NCBI GenBank assembly: GCA_963764205.1
Contig: CAVXRN010000006.1
Coordinates: 1,116,001-1,180,000, forward strand
Length of the DNA stretch: 64,000 bases
Origin: Chersky-840 sp963764205
Lineage (GTDB): Bacteria; Actinomycetota; Acidimicrobiia; Acidimicrobiales; UBA8190
Direction of reading: 5' to 3'
The translations under genes and the position numbers were made by a program. The notes below the pieces were generated by a model. The model was not told the origin of the DNA. It did no database searches and saw nothing but the letters and a program-made list of their open reading frames with translations. Shown in pieces: positions 55,607 to 64,000 of this stretch. Within the stretch, counting starts at the first letter, position 1. Each line of letters opens with the position of its first letter.

Positions 55607-57640
55607 GGCTGTGACGGCGTCGCGGGCGATGGTCTGCAAGAAGGCCACGACCTCGTCGTGGTCGATGGTGCGTCGCATGGGCGGGAGACCGGCCAGGAGG
55701 TCGTGGCGGTAGTTGGCGGTGGCGAGACGCGAGTCGAGCACCGCCACGACGCCCCGGTCCGTCGACGACCGGATGAGCCGGCCCGCTCCCTGGGCCAAGA
55801 GCGTGGCGGCGCGGGGAAGGTCGACGCTGCGGAACGCCGACGCGCCGGCGCGGTCGCGGCGGGCCTGCAGCAGTGGATCGTCGGGCCGGGAGAACGGCAG
55901 CCGGTCGAGAGTGACGAGCGAGAGCGTCGCCCCCGGTACGTCCACCCCCTGCCAGAACGACATGGTGGCGAACAGACAGGCGCCGTGGTCCGACGAGAAG
56001 GTGTCGAGGAGCTTCGCCTTGGGCTTGTCGCCCTGGGCGAGCACCTCGAAGGGCAGCACGGGGCGCAGCGCGTCGGCGGCTTCGTGCATGGCGCGCCAGC
56101 TGGTGAACAGCGCCAGGGTGCGGCCTCCCGCGGCCGAGATCAGCGAGCCCAGCTCCTCGTGCAACGCCTCGCGGGCGCCGGGGCGGCGGGGGTCGGGGAG
56201 GTGTTTGGCGCAGTACAGCAGGGCGCAGGTCTTGAAGGGGAACGGGCTTCCCACGTCGAGGTGGTCGGTGCCCCGGCTCGGAAGCCCCAGCCGGCTCTCG
56301 AGATGCGGTGGCACCGTGGCGGAGGTCAACACCGCCGTCACGTTCGGCCACAGGCGCTGGGCCAGCAGTGGGCCCACGTCGATGGGCGCCACCCGCAACG
56401 TCGGGGTGCGCCCCGTCGGCCCCGACGCCTCGACCCACGCCACCTGCTCGGTCCCCATCCCGATGACCTGCGCCAGCTCCTCGGCGAGGTGGCCCACCGC
56501 CAACAGCGCACGGTTGCGCCGCGCCACGTCGTCGTCGCCGGCCTGCGCCGCGCCGGGACCGGTCGGCTCCGCCGCGGCGCGCCGCAGGGCGCCGTTGAGC
56601 GCGCCGAGCCGTCCGCCGGCCAACTCGAGCACCGCGGCGAGCTCCTGGCTCTCGGGGGAGGGGTCGGCCGCCCCGTCGGTGAGCACGCGCCGTCCGGTGA
56701 GCGGCGTGAGCACCGCGTCGAGACGGTCCGCCACCTCGGCGACACCGTCGGCGACGCGCGCCTCGTCCGCACCGATGAGCCCGCGCGCGGCCTGCGCCAT
56801 CCCTCGTACGCGCCCGGGGGTGATCTCCACCCCGAGCGCCTCGGTCATCACGTCCTCCACCGCGTGCGCCTCGTCGAGCACGACGATGTCGTGTTCGGGA
56901 AGCACCGCACCGTCACTGGCGACGTGGGTGGCATAGAGGTGGGTGTTGACCACGACCACGTCGGCCGCCGCGGCGCGTTCGCGGGCCTTCTCGGCGAAGC
57001 AGATGGTGCCCGACGGACAGCGATAAGCGCCGGGGCACTCCCGGGCCGACACCGAGAGCGCCGCCCAGGCCCGGGGGTTGGGCTCGAAGTCGAGCTCGGC
57101 GCGGTCACCCGTCGGCGACGTGTCGGCCCAGGCGATGAGCCGGCGGAGCTGGCCACCCAGGCGTCCGATGTCGACGGTCTCCGGCGCACGGCGGGTGCCG
57201 GGCCCGGTGGCCGGTGCACCGCCCCCGTCGTCTTCGAACAGCGCCACGCTCGAGATGCCGGCCTCCTCGGCCCCGCCCACCTCGGTGGCGCGCTGGCGAC
57301 AGAGATAGTTCGACCGGCCCTTGAGCACGGCGAACTCCACGGTGCGGGTCGTCCCCAATGCCTCGGCCACCAGGGGCAGGTCCTTGGTGGCCAGCTGGTC
57401 CTGCAGGGCCCGGGTGGCGGTGGCGACCACGACCGACCGTCCCGAGAGGACCGCCGGGACGAGGTAGGCGAGCGACTTCCCCGTGCCGGTGCCCGCCCCG
57501 ACGACGAGGTGGCGCTGCTCGTCGATGGCACGCCCGACGGCCTCGGCCATGGCCCGTTGACCAGGGCGGTCCTCGCCTCCGCCGGGCAGGGCACCGGTCA
57601 CTGTGGCCAGCACCTGCGCGATGTCGAGAGGGCCGGGCAC
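55586..57640 (-). CDS. DinG/XPD-family ATP-dependent DNA helicase
   Basis: 684 residues. Walker A is VVGAGTGTGKS near residue 50, the DEAH box VVLDEAHAVED near 255, and motif VI is AQGAGRLIRS. Four cysteines consistent with the iron-sulfur domain are in NYLC (near 112) and ECPGAYRCPSGTIC (near 200). These enzymes unwind 5'-overhang duplexes, R-loops and G-quadruplexes. GTG 57640 gives the normal family start; the frame extends to 57772 but that part overlaps the RNA locus on the other strand. Convergent with era. Confidence 0.92.
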   Translation of the reverse strand: MPGPLDIAQVLATVTGALPGGGEDRPGQRAMAEAVGRAIDEQRHLVVGAGTGTGKSLAYLVPAVLSGRSVVVATATRALQDQLATKDLPLVAEALGTTRTVEFAVLKGRSNYLCRQRATEVGGAEEAGISSVALFEDDGGGAPATGPGTRRAPETVDIGRLGGQLRRLIAWADTSPTGDRAELDFEPNPRAWAALSVSARECPGAYRCPSGTICFAEKARERAAAADVVVVNTHLYATHVASDGAVLPEHDIVVLDEAHAVEDVMTEALGVEITPGRVRGMAQAARGLIGADEARVADGVAEVADRLDAVLTPLTGRRVLTDGAADPSPESQELAAVLELAGGRLGALNGALRRAAAEPTGPGAAQAGDDDVARRNRALLAVGHLAEELAQVIGMGTEQVAWVEASGPTGRTPTLRVAPIDVGPLLAQRLWPNVTAVLTSATVPPHLESRLGLPSRGTDHLDVGSPFPFKTCALLYCAKHLPDPRRPGAREALHEELGSLISAAGGRTLALFTSWRAMHEAADALRPVLPFEVLAQGDKPKAKLLDTFSSDHGACLFATMSFWQGVDVPGATLSLVTLDRLPFSRPDDPLLQARRDRAGASAFRSVDLPRAATLLAQGAGRLIRSSTDRGVVAVLDSRLATANYRHDLLAGLPPMRRTIDHDEVVAFLQTIARDAVTAIAAADQ

Positions 57641-57757
57641 CGCAGTCGACGGTAGTGGAGCCGTGCGTGTGAAAAACGCGTGAACGGCCCGCGAAAATGC
57701 ACCCGATCCCGTCCCCGCTCGGTACCATGGGCGCACCAGAGAAAGGAGGTGGTCCAA

Positions 57758-57802
57758 CTGAGTGGATATCAACTAGGGACCCTGGAGGTGGCTGGCCGCT
57801 GA
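57758..57802 (+). CDS. Candidate 14-codon leader peptide behind an extreme Shine-Dalgarno
   Basis: CTG 57758, eight bases after GGAGG, opens the frame (L/M)SGYQLGTLEVAGR and stops at TGA 57800-57802. It uses codons rare in this genome (AGT, GGA, TAT, CAA, CTA). The whole ORF lies inside the loop closed by the SD/anti-SD-mimic stem. CTG as start is not usual, and no homologue can be checked here; translation is inferred from the ribosome site and spacing. Confidence 0.45.
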   Translation: MSGYQLGTLEVAGR

Positions 57803-57917
57803 GGCGGCTCGCTGGACCACCTGGCGAATTCCAGCCAGTTACCCGCTGAGCACCCCGGTCGGGAAGTCGTCCCACCCGACGAGGTACGGGGCCTCGGTGC
57901 CTTTCCAGCAACAACTC

Positions 57918-57955
57918 GATCGAGGGGCGCCCCCATGGGCGCCCCTCGATCTTTT
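57918..57955 (+). terminator. Strong intrinsic terminator
   Basis: gatcgaggggcgccc (57918-57932) and gggcgcccctcgatc (57937-57951) are exact complements with a CCAT loop, followed by TTTT. It ends the RNA locus and insulates the cold-shock gene. Confidence 0.92.
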
Positions 57956-58212
57956 CCGGCTCCCGACAGCCCTCGCCGACCCGGATGGGCCCGGGCCGAC
58001 GGCGCCCCTCGGCCGCTCCACGGAGCCGGCGGCGGCCGCAGCTCCCGCAGCACCCGCAGCGCACATCCCCGACCACGGGATACTCGACGCCGCCGGGGGG
58101 TCGGCTGCTACGATCCTCCGAGCGTTCGGTGGATCACGCAGGCCGTGCGTCGTTGTCGGTTGACGTTTGTGTCTCCCGCAAGTGTTCGTGCGTGGAGAAG
58201 CGAGGTACGGCA
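57956..58212 (+). promoter_or_regulatory. Promoter and long leader region of the cold-shock gene
   Basis: No ORF of note. TACGAT (58109-58114) could be a -10 with TCGACG upstream, giving a leader of about 95 bases, typical for csp mRNAs. A second TTGACG lies near 58161. Both assignments are tentative. Confidence 0.35.
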
Positions 58213-58416
58213 ATGGCCGAGGGCACGGTGAAGTGGTTCAACGCAACGAAGGGGTACGGGTTCGTCACGCCTGACGATGGTTCGCCCGACGTCTTCGTCC
58301 ACTTCTCGGCAATCGACGGCACCGGCTACCGCGAGCTCATCGAAGGTGAGCGCGTGGAGTTCGAGCAGACCCAGGGCCAGAAGGGCCCGCAAGCCACCAA
58401 GGTCCGCAAGCTCTAA
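58213..58416 (+). CDS. Cold-shock protein (CspA family)
   Basis: 67-residue single cold-shock domain: GTVKWFNATKGYGFVTPDDG with RNP1 KGYGF and RNP2 VFVHFSAI. RNA chaperone that melts secondary structure. ATG 58213 is preceded by an AGCGAGG site. A long hairpin follows the stop. Confidence 0.96.
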   Translation: MAEGTVKWFNATKGYGFVTPDDGSPDVFVHFSAIDGTGYRELIEGERVEFEQTQGQKGPQATKVRKL

Positions 58417-58425
58417 CGAGGCCTT

Positions 58426-58465
58426 CGACAATGCGGGGCAGCCCACGGGCTGCCCCGCATTGTCG
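58426..58465 (+). terminator. Perfect 19-bp hairpin after the cold-shock gene
   Basis: cgacaatgcggggcagccc (58426-58444) and gggctgccccgcattgtcg (58447-58465) are exact complements with a two-base centre. It lacks a T-run but is well placed as a terminator or mRNA 3'-end stabiliser. Confidence 0.75.
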
Positions 58466-58562
58466 CGTCCGGGGCCGGGTCCGGACGTAGGTGGTGACCG
58501 TCGCAGCCACGGGGCAGCCCGGCGCGGCGGGCCCGGAGGCGCCGAGCCGGTAGGTTCGGGGG

Positions 58563-59303
58563 GTGGTGTTGCCTCCCAACGGACGAGTACCGGAGGGCAT
58601 CGACCCCTCCGACATCCCCGCCCACGTGGCGTGCGTCATGGACGGCAACGGTCGGTGGGCCAACCAACGGGGGTTGCCGCGCACCGAGGGTCATGCCGCA
58701 GGGGAGGAGGCGCTCCTCGACACCGTCAACGGGGCCCTGGACCTCGGGATCCGGTGGCTCACGATGTTCGCCTTCTCGACCGAGAACTGGCGTCGTCCCG
58801 CCGACGAGGTCCGGTACCTGATGGGGTTCAACGAGTCGCTGCTCATGCGCCGTCGCGACGAGCTGCACGACAAGGGCGTCCAGATCCTCTTCGCCGGGCG
58901 CAGGGACTGGCGTGTACCGCGTCGTGTCCTGCGGCGCATGGACGAGTCCGTGGCCCTCACCGACGGCAACCGGCGCATGACGCTCACGATGGCGTTCAAT
59001 TACGGGGGACGGGCCGAGATCGTGGACGCGGTGCGGGCGCTCGTGGCCGAGGGGGTCGTGGCGGGCAAGATCGACGAGCGGGCCATCCGCTCACACCTGT
59101 ACTACCCCGACCAGCCCGACCCCGACCTGGTCATCCGTACCTCGGGCGAGTACCGCATCTCGAACTTCCTCCTGTGGCAGTTGGCCTATTCCGAGCTCGT
59201 GTTCACCGACGTGCTGTGGCCCGATTTCCGGCGCGCCCAATTGTTCGACGCCGTGGGCGAGTACCAACGCCGCGAGCGTCGGTTCGGGCGGGTGAAGACG
59301 TGA
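58563..59303 (+). CDS. uppS: Isoprenyl (undecaprenyl/decaprenyl) diphosphate synthase, cis-type
   Basis: 246 residues. The cis-prenyltransferase motifs are clear: CVMDGNGRWANQRGLPRTEGH, FAFSTENWRRP, MAFNYGGRAEI and LVIRTSGEYRISNFLLWQLAYSEL. It makes the long-chain polyprenyl diphosphate carrier for cell-wall synthesis; chain length (C50 or C55) cannot be read. GTG 58563; its end overlaps the next small gene (GTGA). Confidence 0.95.
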   Translation: MVLPPNGRVPEGIDPSDIPAHVACVMDGNGRWANQRGLPRTEGHAAGEEALLDTVNGALDLGIRWLTMFAFSTENWRRPADEVRYLMGFNESLLMRRRDELHDKGVQILFAGRRDWRVPRRVLRRMDESVALTDGNRRMTLTMAFNYGGRAEIVDAVRALVAEGVVAGKIDERAIRSHLYYPDQPDPDLVIRTSGEYRISNFLLWQLAYSELVFTDVLWPDFRRAQLFDAVGEYQRRERRFGRVKT

Positions 59304-59527
59304 GGGTGGCCGCGGCGCTCCTCGGTCTGGCGCTGTTCGGCGGGTTGATCGTCCTGGCCGTGGCGGGTGTGTCGGCCGCCACTGCCGTGCTCGTCACCGG
59401 CGGGGCGGTGGTGGTCATGATCGGGCTGGGCAACGCCGTGGGCGGGCGCCACACCCCGAACCAGGCCCCCTACGTGCCCGTGACCGACGACACCGACGAC
59501 GCACAGGGAGAGGACGCCGATCGGTGA
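59300..59527 (+). CDS. Small membrane protein between uppS and recO
   Basis: 75 residues from GTG 59300. Two hydrophobic helices (AALLGLALFGGLIVLAVAGV and ATAVLVTGGAVVVMIGLGNAV) are followed by a short acidic tail (VTDDTDDAQGEDADR). It overlaps uppS and recO by four bases on each side, so it is translated as part of the operon. Function unknown. Confidence 0.75.
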   Translation: MRVAAALLGLALFGGLIVLAVAGVSAATAVLVTGGAVVVMIGLGNAVGGRHTPNQAPYVPVTDDTDDAQGEDADR

Positions 59528-60240
59528 GCCTCTACCGTGACGAGGGTGTGGTGTTGCGCACCATCCGCCTGGGAGAGGCCGACCGCATCGTCACGATGAT
59601 CACCAAGAGCCACGGCAAGGTGCGCGCCGTGGCCAAGGGTGTGCGCCGCACGCGGTCGAAGTTCGGTGCGCGGCTCGAGCCGCTCAGCCACGTGACGCTG
59701 CTGTGCTGGCAGGGGCGCGAGCTCGACATCGTGAACCAAGCAGAGGTGACCGACACGTTCCGGACCGTGCGCGAGGACCTCGGGCGCGTGGCCAAGGCGT
59801 ACACCGTGCTCGAGGTCACCGACCAGCTCTCCCAGGAGCGTCACGCCAATCCCCGGCTCTTCGACATGGTGCTGGGCGCGCTGCGCGCCCTCGACGCGCA
59901 CGACGCTCCGCTCCTCGTCCCCGCGTTCTGTCTCAAGGTGCTCGCTCTCGAGGGGTCGTCACCGGTGGTCGACGAGTGCGTGAGCTGTGGGGCACGAGAC
60001 GACCTCGTGGCGTTCGACATCATCGAAGGTGGCGTGCTGTGCCGGTCGTGCCGGCGGGGTCGGCCCATCTCGCCCGCCGCATTGGAGCTGGTGCGGCGCA
60101 TCCTCGGAGGCGGCCTCGCGTCGGCGCTGGCCGAGCCCGACGGCCCCTTGGCCGGTGAGGTCACCGATCTGGCCACCGAGGCCATGGAGGCCCACCTGGA
60201 CCGGCGCCTCCGCAGCGTGCGCTCGAGCCCGACGGCGTAG
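59524..60240 (+). CDS. recO: DNA repair protein RecO
   Basis: 238 residues. The OB-fold N-terminus has EGVVLRTIRLGEADRIVTMITKSHGKVRAVAKGVRRTRSKFGARLEP; the zinc finger is CVSCGARD...LCRSCRRG. It loads RecA with RecR during gap repair. GTG 59524 overlaps the preceding small gene. An 18-bp tandem duplication covers the stop. Confidence 0.95.
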   Translation: MSLYRDEGVVLRTIRLGEADRIVTMITKSHGKVRAVAKGVRRTRSKFGARLEPLSHVTLLCWQGRELDIVNQAEVTDTFRTVREDLGRVAKAYTVLEVTDQLSQERHANPRLFDMVLGALRALDAHDAPLLVPAFCLKVLALEGSSPVVDECVSCGARDDLVAFDIIEGGVLCRSCRRGRPISPAALELVRRILGGGLASALAEPDGPLAGEVTDLATEAMEAHLDRRLRSVRSSPTA

Positions 60241-60261
60241 ATGGCCGTGACGGCGTAGATG
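60231..60261 (+). repeat. 18-bp tandem duplication over the recO stop and hemW start
   Basis: gacggcgtagatg occurs at 60231-60243 and 60249-60261. The first copy holds the recO stop TAG, the second a further in-frame TAG and the hemW ATG. Between them lies a five-codon frame ATG-GCC-GTG-ACG-GCG-TAG ending right at the hemW start. Confidence 0.85.
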
Positions 60262-61349
60262 ACTGGGCCCTTCGGCGTGTACGTGCACGTGCCGTTCTGC
60301 GCGTCCCGCTGCGACTACTGCGCCTTCGCCACGTGGACCGACCGGGACGAGCTCATGGCCGACTACGCCGAGGCGTGCGTGGCCGAACTGCGACGGGCCC
60401 GTCGTGAGGAGGGTCTGCCCCCGGCGACGAGTGTGTACGTGGGAGGAGGAACGCCGTCTCGGCTACCACCCGAGTTGCTGGCCCGGGTCCTGGAGGCCGT
60501 GGTCACCGACGTCGGAGCCGAGGTGACCGCCGAGTGCAACCCCGAAGACGCCGGTGCCGATCGATTCGCCCGGTGGCGCGACGCCGGGGTGAACCGCGTC
60601 TCGTTCGGGGTGCAGTCGATGGTCCCCCACGTACTCGAGAGCCTGGGTCGACGACACGGCACCACCGAGGTGGCACGTGCGGTCGAGCTCGCAGGCGAGG
60701 CCGGCTTCGCGTCGGTGAACGTGGACCTCATCCTCGGTGCGGCGACCGAGACCGACGCGGACGTCGAGGCCACGCTGGAGGCGGTGCTCGGTCTCGAGCC
60801 CCGCCCGGCCCACGTGAGCGCCTATGCCCTTACCGTCGAGCCCGGGACGCCGCTGGCGGGCGACCCCGGTCGGCATCCCGACGACGACGTGACGGCGCGT
60901 CGCTACGAGCAGGTGGACGCGGCGCTGTCGGCCGCGGGCTACCGGTGGTACGAGGTGTCGAACTGGGCTGTGGCGGGCCACGAGTGCCGCCACAACGCGT
61001 TGTACTGGGCCCAGGGTGACTACCGGGGCATCGGGTGCGCGGCCCACTCGCACCGGGGCCGGCGCCGGTGGTGGAACATCCGCACCCCCGAGCGCTACAT
61101 CGCCGCGGTGCGGGCCGGGTCGACGCCGACCGCGGCCGACGAGGTCCTGACGCCCGAGCAGTCGGAGTTCGAGGGCCTCGCCCTGGCGCTGCGGACGTCG
61201 GTGGGGGTGCCTGCGTCGGTGGTGCCCGACGACCCCGACCTCGACGACCTCGTGGAGCGACGGGGCGACCGGGCCGTGCTCACGGCGCGGGGCCGGTTGC
61301 TCGCCAACGAGGTGACGGTGCGGCTGCGCCTCCCCGATAACCTCGTGCG

Positions 61350-61353
<4 letters not shown>
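60259..61353 (+). CDS. hemW: HemW-like radical SAM heme chaperone (coproporphyrinogen dehydrogenase-like)
   Basis: 364 residues. It opens with GVYVHVPFCASRCDYCAF, the CxxxCxxC radical-SAM motif with the extra Cys positions, then VGGGTPSRLP, CNPED and VSFGVQSM. This is the HemW/HemN-like family; HemW members transfer heme rather than oxidise coproporphyrinogen. The stop overlaps glyS (ATGA). In many bacteria hemW sits next to lepA and hrcA; here it is 13.5 kb away. Confidence 0.93.
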
Positions 61354-62693
<1,340 letters not shown>

Positions 62694-62773
62694 GGGCCCC
62701 CCGACGGCCGGTAGTCTCGGGGGGTCGCTGAACCCGCCATACGTGCCCGACGCGGCACGGCCAGGAGCCACCC

Positions 62774-64000
62774 ATGCCGTTCGTCTACGACTTCGACCAT
62801 GCACATCGTCGGCCGCCCATGGAGCTCAAGGACCTCCTGGGCGGGAAGGGGGCCAACCTGGCGGAGATGACGTCGGTGCTGCGCCTGCCGGTGCCCCACG
62901 GCTTCACCATCAGCACCGACGCGTGCCGGGCCTACATGGACGGCGGGTGGCCCGAGTCGCTGTCGGGCGAGGTCAAGCGGGCCCGGGCCCGGCTCGAGAA
63001 GAAGATGGGCAAGCATCTCGGGGACCCCGTCGACCCACTGCTCGTGAGCGTCCGCTCCGGCGCGAAATTCTCCATGCCCGGCATGATGGACACGGTCCTC
63101 AACCTCGGGCTCAACGACCAGTCGGTGCTGGGCCTGGCCAAGCAGACCGACGACGAGCGCTTCGCCTACGACTCCTACCGCCGCTTCGTGGCCATGTACG
63201 GGCGCATCGTGCTGGGCGTGCCCGGCGACGCGTTCGACACCCTGCTCGACGACGCCAAGGAGCGGTCGGGGGCGGCGACCGACGCCGATGTCCCGGTGGG
63301 GCAGTTGCACTCCCTCGTGTTCGCCTACAAGCAGATCGTCGCCAACCACACGGGTGCGGAGTTCCCCCAGGATCCCGACGCGCAGCTCCGAGGCGCGATC
63401 GAGGCGGTGTTCGGCTCGTGGAACGGTCCTCGGGCCATCGCCTATCGCGACCACGAGGGCATCGCGCACGATCTGGGGACCGCCGTCAACGTCCAGGCCA
63501 TGGTGTTCGGCAACCGTGACGAGCGGTCGGGGACGGGCGTGGGCTTCACGCGCGACCCGGCCACGGGCGCCAAGGGCGAGTACGGCGACTTCCTCGTCAA
63601 CGCGCAAGGTGAGGACGTGGTGGCCGGCATCCGCAACACCGAGCCCCTCTCGGCCCTGAAGGACAAATTCCCCAAGATCCACGCCGAGCTGCTCGCCATC
63701 TTCGTCCGCCTGGAGCGTCACTACCGCGACATGTGCGACACCGAGTTCACCATCGAGCAGGGCAAGCTCTGGATGTTGCAGACGCGCGTGGGCAAGCGCA
63801 CGGGTCGTGCTGCGCTGCGCATGGCGGTGGAGATGACCACCGACGCCGGCATCAGGCTGTCGCGGGCCGAAGCGGTGCAGCGGGTGACGGCGGAACACCT
63901 CGAGCAGGTCCTTCATCCCCAATTCGCCGGGTCGGGCCACAGCGTGCTCACCAAGGGACTGGGCGCGTCACCGGGAGCGGCGGTCGGGCGCGTGTACCTG
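62774..64000 (+). CDS. ppdK: Pyruvate, phosphate dikinase, N-terminal part (cut by window end)
   Basis: 409 codons up to the end of the window, with no stop. It has the nucleotide-binding start MELKDLLGGKGANLAEMTSV, VSVRSGAKFSMPGMMDTVLNLGLND, TGVGFTRDPATGAKGEYGDFLVNAQGEDVVAGIR and LWMLQTRVGKRTG; the phosphohistidine domain begins at LTKGLGASPGAAVGRVYL. It interconverts pyruvate + ATP + Pi and phosphoenolpyruvate. ATG 62774 has AGGAG seven bases upstream. Confidence 0.95.
   Translation, partial: MPFVYDFDHAHRRPPMELKDLLGGKGANLAEMTSVLRLPVPHGFTISTDACRAYMDGGWPESLSGEVKRARARLEKKMGKHLGDPVDPLLVSVRSGAKFSMPGMMDTVLNLGLNDQSVLGLAKQTDDERFAYDSYRRFVAMYGRIVLGVPGDAFDTLLDDAKERSGAATDADVPVGQLHSLVFAYKQIVANHTGAEFPQDPDAQLRGAIEAVFGSWNGPRAIAYRDHEGIAHDLGTAVNVQAMVFGNRDERSGTGVGFTRDPATGAKGEYGDFLVNAQGEDVVAGIRNTEPLSALKDKFPKIHAELLAIFVRLERHYRDMCDTEFTIEQGKLWMLQTRVGKRTGRAALRMAVEMTTDAGIRLSRAEAVQRVTAEHLEQVLHPQFAGSGHSVLTKGLGASPGAAVGRVYL

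Larger units (their letters stand above)
57740..57955 (+). ncRNA. Structured RNA locus with full-length SD, anti-SD mimic and intrinsic terminator
   Basis: The gap 57641-58212 holds no ordinary gene but has dense structure. AGAAAGGAGGTGGTCC (57740-57755) can pair along all 16 bases with the 16S rRNA 3' end (one G-U). AGGTGGTCCA (57747-57756) is exactly complementary to TGGACCACCT (57813-57822), which would mask the SD. GCCGC-tgag-GCGGC (57795-57808) sits between, with the stop codon of the small ORF in its loop; TGGCTGG (57789-57795) can alternatively pair with CCAGCCA (57831-57837). GTCGGG/CCCGAC (57858-57880) and GCACC/GGTGC (57850-57900) form a nested stem. A 15-bp terminator ends it. I cannot name an RNA family. 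Confidence 0.7.

Noticed and set aside
57641..57772. N-terminal extension of the DinG-like helicase to ATG 57772
   Set aside because: The extension is antisense to the structured RNA locus and the family start fits GTG 57640.
57727..57849. 40-residue ORF from ATG 57727 reading through the SD-like sequence
   Set aside because: It encodes the SD itself as EKGGGP and is Gly/Pro-rich; the RNA structure explains the sequence better, and no ribosome site precedes its ATG.

Overview
The window is 64 kb of very GC-rich DNA with many GTG/TTG starts, tight ATGA/GTGA overlaps and an actinobacterial gene repertoire: an F420-type luciferase-like oxidoreductase, a mycothiol-enzyme-like (MDMPI) protein, a PAC2 protein, a BldD-like regulator, DUF4232 and DUF2510 proteins, and the holA/rpsT/lepA and hrcA/dnaJ/rsmE groups. 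I infer an Actinomycetota genome, possibly an Acidimicrobiia-like lineage; the lineage is inference from gene content only.

Layout. 1-14 kb: accessory and catabolic genes, namely an enoyl-CoA hydratase/P450 group, an MpaB-like oxygenase, two GGDEF-EAL c-di-GMP proteins, a small SAM-decarboxylase-like + acyl-synthase-like pair next to a TetR regulator, and a P450 + [3Fe-4S] ferredoxin operon. 14-34 kb: mostly secreted or membrane proteins (CocE-type hydrolase, DUF4232, DUF5666 Gly-rich lipoprotein, glycosyltransferase-like membrane protein, DUF2510 protein with an internal duplication, G1-type peptidase, GH13 glucosidase coupled to a binding protein, RCC1 propeller), a PhyH dioxygenase, and a giant cyclase/AAA/TPR regulator. 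33.3-34.7 kb: an IS481-type element beside tRNA-Ala(GGC), with the tRNA 3' end duplicated on the far side. 34.8-64 kb: housekeeping genes (leuS, thioredoxin, folP-like, holA, rpsT, lepA, hrcA, dnaJ, rsmE, bldD-like, HIT, phoH, ybeY, CNNM/CorC, era, dinG-like helicase, csp, uppS, recO, hemW, glyS, ppdK).

Three themes stand out. First, between the helicase and the cold-shock gene lies a compact RNA locus (57740-57955): a 16-nt Shine-Dalgarno able to pair with the whole 3' tail of 16S rRNA, a 14-codon ORF rich in codons that are rare here, a downstream anti-SD mimic that can sequester that SD, and a textbook intrinsic terminator. Second, at least eight genes end in short tandem duplications (unit 11-20 bp) whose first unit contains the gene's own stop codon; in one case the period puts TGA in all three frames. 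Third, c-di-GMP genes co-occur (two GGDEF-EAL proteins and a BldD-like regulator with a variant binding motif).

Six genes (binding protein, leuS, holA, lepA, HIT, phoH) are each split by a single-base indel. Several are normally essential and two indels lie in homopolymers, so I read these as sequence errors and annotate the genes as single units.
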